NCBI GenBank assembly: GCA_964588695.1
Contig: CAZPQK010000008.1
Location: 62,001 to 126,000 of the forward strand
Reading direction: 5' to 3'
Length of the DNA: 64,000 nt
From: CAZPQK01 sp964588695
GTDB lineage: Bacteria; Krumholzibacteriota; Krumholzibacteriia; WVZY01; JAKEHA01
The notes under the pieces are model-generated. The model worked only from the letters and a program-made list of their open reading frames with translations, had not been told where the DNA came from and did no database searches. The translations under genes were made by a program, and so were the position numbers. Of this stretch, positions 26,323 to 34,578 are shown one piece after another; the stretch's first letter is position 1, and each line of letters begins with the position of its first letter.

Positions 26323-27351
26323 CTAAAGGGACAAGACGACCTTTCCCAAGGTCTCACGACGGGCCATCGCAGAATGGGCAGCTGCGATATCTTCTAGCGG
26401 GTAGACCTGGCTAACCACTGGGCGCATTTTGCCAGCGTCGATCAACTTCAGACAATCACGAAGGTCGTTGGCATCGCCCATGGTCGAACCGATGATCTCC
26501 AACTGGCGAAAGAACACGCGTCGCAGGTCTGTGACCGGATCGAAACCGCTGGTCGCCCCGCAGGTCAGCACGCGTCCTCCATGGCGCAACGACTTTAGTG
26601 AATCCACCCAGGTGTCTTTGCCGACGTAGTCCACAACTACGTCAACGCCTCGGCGACCGGTCAATTCGCGAATCGACTTTGGGAACGGTGTCTCCCGGTA
26701 GTTGATTAACTCATCGGCACCCAGTGCCTCACACAAATCCAGCTTGGACCCGGTGCTGGCGGCGGCGATCACTCTCGCGCCAGCCGCTTTAGCAATTTGA
26801 ATACAAGCAATGCCAACTCCCGCCGACGCGCCCAGGATTAGCACATCTTCGCCGGCGCGCAACCGGCCTCGCTTCATTAACATCCGCCACGCAGTCATAA
26901 ACACGAGGGGAATCGAAGCCGCGTCGGTATACGACATACCCTGCGGAATCGGCGCGACATTCTCGGCCCGCGCCAGAAACAGTTCGCTGGACGTTCCCGG
27001 AATCGTCTCGCCCACCAGATGCCAGTCGACGCACATCGACGCGTCGCCACGCAGACAGAACTCGCAGTGCCCACATGAGTAGTTGGGGTTGAGCAGCACA
27101 CGGTCGCCAATCGCCAACCCGGAAACGCCGTCGCCAATTGCTTCAATCTCGCCCGCAGCATCGCAACCGGGAATGTGGGGTAACGGCACCTTGATTCCCG
27201 GGAGCCCTTCTCGAAGAAACAAGTCGATGTGATTCAGCGAAACAGCGTGCACACGAATCAGAACGTGACCAGGCATAACCGCGGGGTCGGGCATGTTCCC
27301 GATCCGCAATACTTCCGGACCACCATGTTCGTTGTAGTACGCTGCCTTCAC
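26323..27351 (-). CDS. Zinc-binding medium-chain alcohol dehydrogenase / quinone oxidoreductase family
   Basis: I choose the GTG at 27351, which follows AAAGG at proper distance and gives the canonical start VKAAYYNEHGGPEVL, for 342 residues. A GroES-like domain (about 1-130) carries the structural-zinc cysteine cluster CGHCEFC plus a later Cys (about residues 91-105). The catalytic-zinc cysteine normally found near SLNxxD is missing, since the sequence is SLNHIDLFLREG, so it may act as a quinone-oxidoreductase-like reductase. The Rossmann domain shows GASAGVGIACIQIAKAAGA. It binds NAD(P)H and its substrate is unknown. It lies downstream of phhB, behind a probable terminator. Confidence 0.85.
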   Translation of the reverse strand: MKAAYYNEHGGPEVLRIGNMPDPAVMPGHVLIRVHAVSLNHIDLFLREGLPGIKVPLPHIPGCDAAGEIEAIGDGVSGLAIGDRVLLNPNYSCGHCEFCLRGDASMCVDWHLVGETIPGTSSELFLARAENVAPIPQGMSYTDAASIPLVFMTAWRMLMKRGRLRAGEDVLILGASAGVGIACIQIAKAAGARVIAAASTGSKLDLCEALGADELINYRETPFPKSIRELTGRRGVDVVVDYVGKDTWVDSLKSLRHGGRVLTCGATSGFDPVTDLRRVFFRQLEIIGSTMGDANDLRDCLKLIDAGKMRPVVSQVYPLEDIAAAHSAMARRETLGKVVLSL

Positions 27352-27361
27352 CTGTTGCCTT

Positions 27362-27412
27362 TCCCAAAAGAAAGACACGGACGCGGGGTTAACCGGCGCC
27401 CGTGTCTTTGAC
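27362..27412 (-). terminator. Terminator after phhB
   Basis: On the minus strand a 14-bp stem with one mismatch (27371-27384 with 27398-27411) is followed by TCTTTCTTTT. It lies just after the phhB stop codon and ends about 10 bases before the dehydrogenase start. Confidence 0.65.
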
Positions 27413-27423
27413 CTGACTTGTCT

Positions 27424-27756
27424 TTACGCGTCCAACACCTCGTCGGCCTTCGCCGCGAGGATAAAGTCGCTCTCGGTTAGCCCGTCGATCTTGTGCGTGA
27501 AGATATTAATTTTAACCTGACCCCAAGTCAGAAAGATGTCGGGATGATGACCTTCCGCTTCGGCGACTGCGCCGACACGATTGGTAAATGCCAGGGCCTG
27601 GGCAAAGTCATCAAACTTGAACTCTTTCTCCAGGTGATGTTCGTCGACGACATTCCATCCGCCGCCTAGCTCCTCGTGCAACTTTCTTAGTTCATCGCCT
27701 TTAACCGGCGGTACGCCGCCGCTACATGGAATACAGGATTTCTGCGATAGTCCCAT
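27424..27756 (-). CDS. phhB: Pterin-4a-carbinolamine dehydratase
   Basis: This 110-residue protein is full length for the family and shows the core motif EGHHPDI followed by W (TWGQVKINIFTH), with the catalytic histidines near residues 69, 70 and 87. It dehydrates 4a-hydroxytetrahydrobiopterin, recycling the pterin cofactor of aromatic amino-acid hydroxylases. In bacteria without such a hydroxylase it may serve other pterin cofactors. The ATG at 27756 follows GGAGG at five bases. It begins 8 bp after sodA, so both are read from the sodA promoter. Confidence 0.95.
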   Translation of the reverse strand: MGLSQKSCIPCSGGVPPVKGDELRKLHEELGGGWNVVDEHHLEKEFKFDDFAQALAFTNRVGAVAEAEGHHPDIFLTWGQVKINIFTHKIDGLTESDFILAAKADEVLDA

Positions 27757-27764
27757 GACCCCTC

Positions 27765-28376
27765 CTAACCTGCCGCGTCAAAGCGTTTGGCAACTTCCTG
27801 CCAATTGACGACATTCCAGAACGCAGAAATGTAGTCCGGGCGGCGGTTCTGATAGTTTAAGTAATAGGCGTGTTCCCAAACGTCGAGGCCAAGAATCGGT
27901 GTGACGCCTTCGCTGATCGGTGAATCCTGATTGGCCGTACTCATGACGGCAAGCCCGCCATCGGACTTGCGAACCAACCATGCCCACCCGCTGCCAAAGC
28001 GAGTTGCGCCGGCCGCCGCAAACTGTTCCTTAAACTTATCAAAGCTTCCAAACGCGGCGTCGATCGCGGTCGAAAGCTTGTCTTGCGGCGCTCCGCCGGC
28101 TCCCGGAGCCATGATCGTCCAGAAGAGCGAATGGTTGGCGTGGCCGCCGCCGTTGTTGCGAATCGCACCACGAATACTCTCGGGCAGCGCGTTCAGATCG
28201 GCGAGCAGCTCTTCGATCGACTTACCCTGCAGGTCGCTGTGACCTTCGAGCGCGGCGTTGGCTTTGTCGATGTAAGCCTGGTGGTGTTTGGTGTGATGAA
28301 TCTCCATGGTGCGCGCGTCGATGTGTGGTTCGAGCGCGTCATACGCGTACGACAGAGAAGGCAATTCGAAGGCCAT
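27765..28376 (-). CDS. sodA: Superoxide dismutase, Mn/Fe type
   Basis: The 203-residue enzyme has all four metal ligands: H27, H82 (GGGHANHSLFW), D165 and H169 (DVWEHAYY). Q150 in ANQDSP and the GGG before HANH favour manganese or cambialistic use over strict iron. It dismutates superoxide in the cytoplasm, as no signal peptide is present. The ATG at 28376 follows AAGGAG at seven bases. A good sigma-70-type promoter lies about 90 bases upstream, and a small hairpin (28420-28436) sits in the leader. It is cotranscribed with phhB. Confidence 0.97.
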   Translation of the reverse strand: MAFELPSLSYAYDALEPHIDARTMEIHHTKHHQAYIDKANAALEGHSDLQGKSIEELLADLNALPESIRGAIRNNGGGHANHSLFWTIMAPGAGGAPQDKLSTAIDAAFGSFDKFKEQFAAAGATRFGSGWAWLVRKSDGGLAVMSTANQDSPISEGVTPILGLDVWEHAYYLNYQNRRPDYISAFWNVVNWQEVAKRFDAAG

Positions 28377-28459
28377 CGGCTGCTCCTTGGTTCAAATGTG
28401 CGATAACGGAAGGCGTTTGGGCGGGAGTCTCCCGCCTGTCGTCCACTGGTGTTGCGATT

Positions 28460-28488
28460 ATCATACGAGCCGACGGCGGGCGGGTCAA
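28460..28488 (-). promoter_or_regulatory. Sigma-70-like promoter of sodA-phhB
   Basis: On the minus strand, TTGACC (28488-28483) and TATGAT (28465-28460) each match 5 of 6 positions with a 17-base spacer. The sodA start lies about 85 bases downstream. Confidence 0.65.
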
Positions 28489-28518
28489 GCCAGCCTCGCG
28501 GGAGAGTCGTAAACGCAA

Positions 28519-28545
28519 GCGGGCTCGACATTGTGCCGAGCCCGC
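28519..28545 (-). terminator. Possible terminator after erpA
   Basis: A 9-bp GC-rich stem (28519-28527 with 28537-28545) lies 20 bases after the erpA stop and is followed on the minus strand by TTGCGTTT. The T tract is poor, so it may be only partly efficient. Confidence 0.4.
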
Positions 28546-28565
28546 AAAGAAATCTTTGTCCAAGC

Positions 28566-28895
28566 CTAGACCGCGAACGACTGTCCGCAACCACAGGTTC
28601 CGCTGGCGTTGGGGTTGGTAAACGTAAACCCCTTACCGTTGAGCCCGGAACTGTGGTCGAGCGTCATTCCATGCAGAAATATTTTGCTCTTTTTGTCGAC
28701 GACGATGCGCACGCCCTCTACCTCTACCACGGCGTCTTCGTCACTGATACCGTCGACAATTGAGAGGTTGTACATGAGCCCCGAGCATCCCCCACCCTTC
28801 ACCGATACCCGCAGGTAGGCATTCTCGGCCGCTTTGGATTCCGCGGCAAAGGAATCGCGAATCGCCAGGACGGCTTGATCGGTAACGGTAATCAT
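28566..28895 (-). CDS. erpA: A-type iron-sulfur cluster carrier/insertion protein
   Basis: The 109-residue protein has the three cluster-binding cysteines of the HesB/IscA/ErpA family: C37 in GGGCSG, and C101 and C103 in GTCGCGQSF. It carries Fe-S clusters to target enzymes in the cytoplasm. ErpA and IscA cannot be separated with certainty. No isc or suf genes are beside it, which favours the stand-alone ErpA type. Two ATG codons are adjacent (28898 and 28895). The second is five bases from AAGGAG and is preferred. A strong promoter lies about 100 bases upstream. Confidence 0.92.
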   Translation of the reverse strand: MITVTDQAVLAIRDSFAAESKAAENAYLRVSVKGGGCSGLMYNLSIVDGISDEDAVVEVEGVRIVVDKKSKIFLHGMTLDHSSGLNGKGFTFTNPNASGTCGCGQSFAV

Positions 28896-28992
28896 CATAA
28901 CTCCTTATAAATACTTTGGTTGCGCCTGATGGCAACTTCAGCCCATCCCGGCGAAGCAGTTGCAACCTCCGGGCCATCGGCCCAGCCGCTTA

Positions 28993-29021
28993 ATTATAAG
29001 AAACGGTTCCGATACCGTCAA
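28993..29021 (-). promoter_or_regulatory. Strong sigma-70-like promoter of erpA
   Basis: On the minus strand, TTGACG (29021-29016) and a perfect TATAAT (28998-28993) are separated by 17 bases. The leader to the erpA start is about 90 bases and contains GGTTGC/GCAACC complementary segments that could form a hairpin. Confidence 0.7.
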
Positions 29022-29113
29022 ACCTCGGTGTAGCTTAAGTTAACTGTAATCCTGGCCGGTCGATATCGACCAACCAATACCCCGCTGGAATCCGTACCCC
29101 AAAACAACACCTG

Positions 29114-30001
29114 ATGCCGCAACACCGTCTCTACATTCTTTTCTCCGCGATCGTCGCCAGTCTTCTGGCTCCGTCTATGGCAAGCGCAGGTGGCTGGGTA
29201 CAGCCTAAAGACGGTTACTACCTGAAGCTGTCCGGCAATTACCTGTACTCAACCGACGAGTTTGACTTTGAAGGCAACAAGCGTAGCCTGTTTCTCACCG
29301 ACAGCACCTGGGTCGATGCCGCTTACCGTGACGTTGGTTTCACGGCGTACCTGGAATACGGCATCACCGATCGGTTGACTCTGGTTGGATCGCTGCCGTT
29401 TAAGATTCTGACCAGTCGCCGCACGGTCCAACAACCATTTACGCCGGTTCGCGAACAGGACATTAACACCGGTGGGTTGGGCGACATGAGTATTGGGATA
29501 CGCTATCCGCTTGTGGATCCTGGCGTACCGCTGGCGGTGGAAACCAAGGTTAAAATTCCGATGGGCTACGCCACCGAGCCCGACAACCAGGGCTCGCCGC
29601 TAGGTTCGGGCAAAGTGGATGCGTCGATTGCGATGCAGGCGGGAGCGAGTCTGTACCCGATACCCGCTTACCTCACCGGCGACATCGGCTACCGACTGCG
29701 CGCGGGAAGTCTTGCCGACGAGTGGTTCTTCGCTGCCGAGGTTGGCGGCCACCGGGGGCGCGTCTTTGGCAAGGTGTCGGTGGCTGGCTCGCTGACCACG
29801 ACCACACCCGCCGATCTGTCGCAAGCTGGTACCAACTCCGGGCAGACCTTTGCCGACCAGGATGCGTTTAAACTCTCCCCAGCCGTGGGGCTGGCGTTAT
29901 CTCCAGAGGTTAGCCTGGTCGTGGAAGCCTTTTACATCTTTGCTGGCAAGAACACCATCGCCGGCACGACGATGGGGATGGGCTTGGTCTTCCGGCAGTA
30001 G
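29114..30001 (+). CDS. Outer-membrane beta-barrel protein (transporter/MetA-like family)
   Basis: The 295-residue protein has a signal peptide ending near MASAGG (residue 27) and then alternating amphipathic strands. YLEYGITDRLTLVGSLPFK and GGLGDMSIGIRYPL are characteristic of the phenol-degradation MetA-like channel family (PF13557 type). The terminal MGMGLVFRQ ends in an aromatic-rich barrel strand. It probably forms an outer-membrane channel, with substrate unknown. The name of the family should not be taken as evidence for phenol use. No clear ribosome site precedes the ATG at 29114, so the start rests on the signal peptide. Confidence 0.75.
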   Translation: MPQHRLYILFSAIVASLLAPSMASAGGWVQPKDGYYLKLSGNYLYSTDEFDFEGNKRSLFLTDSTWVDAAYRDVGFTAYLEYGITDRLTLVGSLPFKILTSRRTVQQPFTPVREQDINTGGLGDMSIGIRYPLVDPGVPLAVETKVKIPMGYATEPDNQGSPLGSGKVDASIAMQAGASLYPIPAYLTGDIGYRLRAGSLADEWFFAAEVGGHRGRVFGKVSVAGSLTTTTPADLSQAGTNSGQTFADQDAFKLSPAVGLALSPEVSLVVEAFYIFAGKNTIAGTTMGMGLVFRQ

Positions 30002-30021
30002 CCAACTTCGACTTAAGTTGT

Positions 30022-30027
30022 TATAAT
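30022..30027 (+). promoter_or_regulatory. Consensus -10 element upstream of the YVTN gene
   Basis: A perfect TATAAT lies between the outer-membrane gene and the hairpin at 30041-30079. No matching -35 is visible at 16-18 bases upstream, so the element is uncertain. If used, the hairpin would sit in the leader of the YVTN gene. Confidence 0.35.
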
Positions 30028-30040
30028 CCACTAACATTCC

Positions 30041-30079
30041 GTCCCTTGCGGTGGCCGTCGCCGGAGGGGCGCGTTTTTT
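30041..30079 (+). terminator. Terminator or leader attenuator between the outer-membrane and YVTN genes
   Basis: GTCCCTT (30041-30047) pairs with GAGGGGC (30064-30070), then CGGTG (30049-30053) with CGCCG (30059-30063), with one bulge and several wobble pairs. Six T follow at 30074-30079. It lies 40 bases after the outer-membrane protein stop. Confidence 0.55.
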
Positions 30080-30144
30080 GGGCACCTGGGCCGATTTGCT
30101 TTGTTTAATCCCTAGGCCCTAAGGTGTTGTTTCAGGAGGATTTA

Positions 30145-31110
30145 ATGATCAAGCGGATTGCACTTATGCTGGCCCTTATCGCGGCCGCCACCACCGTCGA
30201 AGCCCGTCCCTACCTGCTCATCCTGCAGAACGGTAACGGCGTACTGGACTTTTATGACCCCAACACAATGGAACTAAAAGGCTCAGTCACCGTAGGCAAG
30301 CGACCCAATAACATATATGTGGGTCCCGCCGGTAAGTATGTTTATGTGGCTGACTATGGTTCGCGCGACGGCGGTGTAGCGGTTGTCGATATCGACAAAC
30401 AGCAGATCGTTAAACACGTCACCGCTAAGGACCATTTTCTTCCCTACGGTATCGTGCTGTCACCAGACGAAAAAGCGTTGTTCGTTACCGCCGAATCCAA
30501 TCGCGCGGTTGCCGAAGTTGACATGCGTTCCGGCAAGCTTAAGCGTTCGCTTGCCACCGGCGAGAACCTAACCCGCGACCTGGCAATCCGCCCCGACGGC
30601 CGAATTCTCTACGCTCTCAATAAGAAGCCGGGCAACATTAGTGTCTTCGACCTGAAAACCGGCGAACGGCTCAAGCACATCTTTGTCAGCGCTGGTTGTG
30701 ATGGGATCACTATGCGACCCGACGGCAAAGAGTTGTGGGCGACCGACCATCGGTACAGCAAAGTAGTCGCAATCGACACGGAAACACACCAAATCGCCCG
30801 CGAAGCCCGCTGCCCGGGTTACGTGATTCGGGTGGCGTTCACACCGGACAGCAAAACCGCACTGGTGAGTTCGGCCGACAACCGCGAAGTCGTTTTCTTT
30901 GACGTCGACACCATGGAACGTGTTGGCCAGGTGGGACTCAATGCCCGCCCGGCAACCATCGCAGTCGATGACACCGGCTCGCGCGCGTTTGTGATTGCGC
31001 CCGAAGGCAAAGGCCACCTGTTCGTTATCGACATTCCCAACCGTGAAATCGAAATGCAACTGCAGGCGGGACCAACCACCGACGGAATCGCTTACGTCGG
31101 CGGTAAGTAG
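30145..31110 (+). CDS. Secreted YVTN/YncE-type beta-propeller protein
   Basis: The ATG at 30145 is six bases after AGGAGG. The 321-residue protein has a signal peptide (about 1-19, ending VEA) and then seven blade-like repeats of the YVTN kind: GKYVYVADYG, LSPDEKALFVTAES, IRPDGRILYALNKK, MRPDGKELWATDHR, FTPDSKTALVSSAD, VDDTGSRAFVIAPE and VIDIPNRE. Together these fit one seven-bladed propeller. It is extracytoplasmic and likely periplasmic. Members bind partners or cofactors but most have no known activity. No catalytic residues are evident. Confidence 0.85.
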   Translation: MIKRIALMLALIAAATTVEARPYLLILQNGNGVLDFYDPNTMELKGSVTVGKRPNNIYVGPAGKYVYVADYGSRDGGVAVVDIDKQQIVKHVTAKDHFLPYGIVLSPDEKALFVTAESNRAVAEVDMRSGKLKRSLATGENLTRDLAIRPDGRILYALNKKPGNISVFDLKTGERLKHIFVSAGCDGITMRPDGKELWATDHRYSKVVAIDTETHQIAREARCPGYVIRVAFTPDSKTALVSSADNREVVFFDVDTMERVGQVGLNARPATIAVDDTGSRAFVIAPEGKGHLFVIDIPNREIEMQLQAGPTTDGIAYVGGK

Positions 31111-31140
31111 CGGTGCTCGGTTTCTCTTAAGCCGATATGG

Positions 31141-32853
31141 TCAACGGTGCGCCCAGCGACGGAACCATTTTTGCACTACAGCTTCGGCCGGTTTGCCCGC
31201 GGGAGTGAAACCATTGTGATCGGCTCCGCCGACGCTTAGATCGCTCGGCCACTTCCACCAGTAAACACCGTTCACCCAGGCGGCGTTTTCCAGACCCTCG
31301 CAGAACACGCGATAACACCGTTCCTGCGCTTGCAGGTCGACGTCGCTGGAGTAGTCCCGATGATGCGGGTCGCTCCAGGGCTCAACCTGGCTCGTGAAAC
31401 CCGCCTCGGTTAACAACAACGGCCGCTGATAACGCTCGGCAACAGTGCGCAGCCTGGCTAACACCTCATGAGTGCCGCGCGCCAACTCGTCGTCGGTCGG
31501 CTCACTGCTCTTCGACAAAGGGTAGTAGCAGTCGACACCGATAAAATCGAGTGCGCCCCAAAACGTGACCTTTTCAAACTCGTCGCCCCAATTGGCCGCG
31601 TAAACCAGTTGACCGCGATAGACGCGGCGGATGTGTCGGAACAATTCCAACCAGCGATCTTCACGGCCAACCGTAGCCTTTACCAGTTCGACGCCTACGC
31701 ACAACATGTCGATATCGCTGGTCTCGGCGAGCAATGCATAGTGAATGATCCATCGGTAGTAGTGGTCAAACCACGTGTCCCAGTCCGCGGCGTTATTCAT
31801 TTCAATCGAACCCGGCCAGTTGCCGCGCCCCAACCACAGGTGCGGCTTCAACATCACGCGCATCCCAAACTGGCGTGCAACACGGCTGGTATGCACCACG
31901 CTTTCGTCGTTTTCGTTGCTCGCACTGTCCGAAAAAGGCAGAACCGACGGCCGCTGCGGATCACGCATGTACGAAAACGGGGTTACCGAAATCGCGTTGG
32001 CGCCTAACCGCGCCAGTCGAGCTATCGCCGAATCGGATCGTGCCGATCCGTAGCCGTTGTGGATATCGTAACCTTCATGGGCGTGACAGAATCCACGGTG
32101 GAACGCAGGTTGCATCGTGGGTTTGGGATTCGGTGGATGTGTGCGTCGAAGCGTCGCCAGATAGTTGGTCCATTGAGACGAAATCGTCATATCGGTGACG
32201 TCGGGGCGCCAGGCCAACCAGCGTTCTCGAAACCCAGCGATGCCCCACCTTTCAACCAGGAATCCAACCACAGCACCGGATAACGCCGAACGAACCAGCG
32301 GCGAAACACCGTCGCGACGCTGTTCCATGGCGGCGATCGCAAACTCGACGACCGGTTGCCCAGCGAGGCGTCCCGCGAAGTAGCCACTACGCTGGCCTCG
32401 CCATCGATCTGCCAGGTAGACACCCAGCCCGGTTTCTAGCGTGCGGTTTTCCGGTTTGAGTCGGGCCTGCGCAAGCAATAACCGCGTCAGCGCGATTTCC
32501 GCATCGCCTTGAAATCCCGGTTCCAGCACAATGTGAAGTTCGCCGGTCACGTAATAGTGCGCGGGCAGCATGTACCCGCTTTCGAGCGCCTTCTGTTCGA
32601 TGGTCTCGTAAACGTGAACCGTAATGGGATTCTGTGGCGCGGGGATGTCCAGGAACTCGACGACGGCCACAAGCTGTCGACTTAGCCGCGCGGACAGTGC
32701 GGACACGCCCAGGGTGTCGCCAGCGGCGGCGACTACCCGGAAGTGGTCCTCACCAACGGGCAAAGATTGCGCAAATGCGAGCTTCGACGACACGACCAGC
32801 GAAACCAGAACAGCGCTAACCGTTGCTCGCAAGACGCGACGCAAAATGATCAC
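31141..32853 (-). CDS. Secreted GH113-like glycoside hydrolase with N-terminal degenerate gluzincin-like domain
   Basis: The 570-residue protein starts at GTG 32853, two bases after the response-regulator stop, so it is the last gene of the operon. A signal peptide occupies about 1-29. Residues 30-235 resemble the peptidase-MA-like gluzincin fold (LETGLGVYLADRW, SALSGAVVGFLVERWG), but the zinc motif HExxH is absent where expected, in ALTRLLLAQA near 121-130. From about 248 a TIM barrel of the GH113/clan-A type follows, with acid/base candidate E389 in GVELVKA and nucleophile candidate E483 in LLTEAGF. GH113 enzymes act on beta-mannan. That substrate is a family-level guess here. Confidence 0.75.
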   Translation of the reverse strand: MIILRRVLRATVSAVLVSLVVSSKLAFAQSLPVGEDHFRVVAAAGDTLGVSALSARLSRQLVAVVEFLDIPAPQNPITVHVYETIEQKALESGYMLPAHYYVTGELHIVLEPGFQGDAEIALTRLLLAQARLKPENRTLETGLGVYLADRWRGQRSGYFAGRLAGQPVVEFAIAAMEQRRDGVSPLVRSALSGAVVGFLVERWGIAGFRERWLAWRPDVTDMTISSQWTNYLATLRRTHPPNPKPTMQPAFHRGFCHAHEGYDIHNGYGSARSDSAIARLARLGANAISVTPFSYMRDPQRPSVLPFSDSASNENDESVVHTSRVARQFGMRVMLKPHLWLGRGNWPGSIEMNNAADWDTWFDHYYRWIIHYALLAETSDIDMLCVGVELVKATVGREDRWLELFRHIRRVYRGQLVYAANWGDEFEKVTFWGALDFIGVDCYYPLSKSSEPTDDELARGTHEVLARLRTVAERYQRPLLLTEAGFTSQVEPWSDPHHRDYSSDVDLQAQERCYRVFCEGLENAAWVNGVYWWKWPSDLSVGGADHNGFTPAGKPAEAVVQKWFRRWAHR

Positions 32854-32855
32854 GA

Positions 32856-33332
32856 CTAGACGAATGTCTTAAGGATTTCTTTCTGCATGCTTTGCAGATC
32901 GTTATACGCCGCGTTGATTTCGACGATCTTTTCTTGCAATCGCTTCAGGAGCTTTTGCTTTTCCAGACCGTTGCGAATGACAATCATAAGGTCTTCATTG
33001 TCCCAGGGCTTTTCGATGTACTGATACAGCCCCACTTCGTTAATCGCCTTAATTGCGTTTTCTTTGTCGGCGTAGCCGGTGAGTATGATACGAGGAATTT
33101 CGGGTTTTACATCGCGGACTTGGGCGAGAAAACTTATTCCGTCCATTTCTGGCATCAGGTAGTCGGAAATCACCAAATCAACATCATTGCCGGTGATGAA
33201 CTCCAGAGCGGCGTTCGCGGAGACGAACGTGTTGATGTTGTATTCGGTTTCCAACGTAAGAATGGACTGAAGACTTGTAAGCACCATTTCTTCGTCATCG
33301 ACGAGCACAATGGTTTCGTTATGATCGGACAT
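32856..33332 (-). CDS. Single-domain response regulator with C-terminal helical tail
   Basis: The 158-residue protein has a complete receiver domain: acidic pair D12/D13, phospho-acceptor D57 in VISDYLMPEMDG, T85 and K108 in YIEKPW. The KPWDNEDL stretch is typical of receivers in RpfG-like regulators. After about residue 122 only a charged helical, probably coiled-coil tail remains. It lacks a DNA-binding or enzymatic output domain, so it would act by protein contact. GGGAGC lies ten bases before the ATG at 33332. The histidine kinase that likely phosphorylates it is 70 bp upstream. Confidence 0.9.
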   Translation of the reverse strand: MSDHNETIVLVDDEEMVLTSLQSILTLETEYNINTFVSANAALEFITGNDVDLVISDYLMPEMDGISFLAQVRDVKPEIPRIILTGYADKENAIKAINEVGLYQYIEKPWDNEDLMIVIRNGLEKQKLLKRLQEKIVEINAAYNDLQSMQKEILKTFV

Positions 33333-33402
33333 GGCTGGCTTCTGCTCCCGAATCTAAAATGATTGTCTCAAAATAGTAGCTACGCCTGCAAAAGGCAATC
33401 CC

Positions 33403-34533
33403 CTAGCAAGCCTCTGGATCGATTGGAATCGTTATTGTAAATTCGGTCCCCACCCCTACCTCACTGCTGATGTCAATGTGCCCGCAGTGCGCGTGCACGA
33501 TCTCGCTCACGATCGACAGCCCCAGGCCGGTGCCGACACCGGCTTTCTTGGTGGTGTAACCTGGGTCAAAAATATGCTCAAGCTTCTCTCGGGGAATACC
33601 CTTGCCAGTGTCTTTAATCGCCACCGACACCGAGTTCCCGTGCTGGCGCGTTGCAATGGTAATGGCGCCCTTGTCTTCAATCGCCTGCGCGGCGTTGACT
33701 AGAATATTCATAAATACCTGGTTGAGCTGCAACGGATGACATTTGACCAGCGGCAAAGAACCGTAATCGCGGTGAACCTCGACCCGTCCTTTTAGCTTGT
33801 GATGCACCAGGGTCAGGGTGCTCTCCAGGCCTTCGTGAATGTCGACCTCTTTTAGTTCGGCTTCTTCGAGCCGCGCAAACGTACGCAGGCTATTGACAAT
33901 TGCGACGATGCGCGAGGTCGCAGTTCGGTTAACGTTATTTATGTTGTCAACCGAATCCAGCAGAGCGAACAACTTGGGATGTTCACGCACTTGCGCTGGC
34001 ATTTCGTCGCCCTCCAGAATCGCGCGTATTTTAGCGAACGTGCGGACAAACACGTCGGTATTGCTGTTGATGGCGCCGATCGGTGTGTTGATTTCGTGCG
34101 CGATGCCCGCCACCAGATTGCCCAACGCCGCCATCTTTTCGGACTGAATCAGCTGCGCTTGTTTAGCTCTTAGCTCTTCGCGCTGCGCGGTAATGTCTCT
34201 AGCCGCCAGGAACACGTAATCGCGGCCGCAGATCTCGCTCGGTCCGGCATACAGCGCCAGCGATCGGCGCACCCCAGCCACGTCGACTTCGACCACTTCG
34301 GTTGCGTTTCCGTCCGACGCAATTAGCCCGGCCAGCGCTTCGTGATACTCGGGTAACACGCGGTCGGCCACGGCGTGACCGATCACGGTAGCCTCATCTA
34401 CGGCCAGCATCACGGCGAGGTTGCGGTTCATTGCCACAATCTCACCGTCCGGGGTTAGCATAGAAATAGCCGCCGGCAGCGCCTCAAAGAGTGGCCCCAA
34501 TGCCTCGCGAAGTAGTTTGGGATCGGAATTCAC
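33403..34533 (-). CDS. PAS-domain sensor histidine kinase
   Basis: The 376-residue kinase has no membrane segment. A PAS domain covers about residues 10-115 (GPLFEALPAAISMLTPDGEI). A coiled linker follows, then the HisKA-type H-box with phospho-acceptor H146 in AGIAHEINTP. The ATPase domain (about 245-372) has N box LNQVFMNILVNAAQAI, G1 DTGKGIP and G2 GTGLGLSI. The start is GTG 34533 without a strong ribosome site, 45 bp after the cyclic-nucleotide-binding protein. It probably phosphorylates the response regulator downstream, and its cytosolic PAS domain would sense an internal ligand or the neighbouring proteins (inference). Confidence 0.92.
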   Translation of the reverse strand: MNSDPKLLREALGPLFEALPAAISMLTPDGEIVAMNRNLAVMLAVDEATVIGHAVADRVLPEYHEALAGLIASDGNATEVVEVDVAGVRRSLALYAGPSEICGRDYVFLAARDITAQREELRAKQAQLIQSEKMAALGNLVAGIAHEINTPIGAINSNTDVFVRTFAKIRAILEGDEMPAQVREHPKLFALLDSVDNINNVNRTATSRIVAIVNSLRTFARLEEAELKEVDIHEGLESTLTLVHHKLKGRVEVHRDYGSLPLVKCHPLQLNQVFMNILVNAAQAIEDKGAITIATRQHGNSVSVAIKDTGKGIPREKLEHIFDPGYTTKKAGVGTGLGLSIVSEIVHAHCGHIDISSEVGVGTEFTITIPIDPEAC

Positions 34534-34578
34534 AGTGAGAAGATAATGGGTAGAGGCACTGGTGTCACCCCCGCGAAT

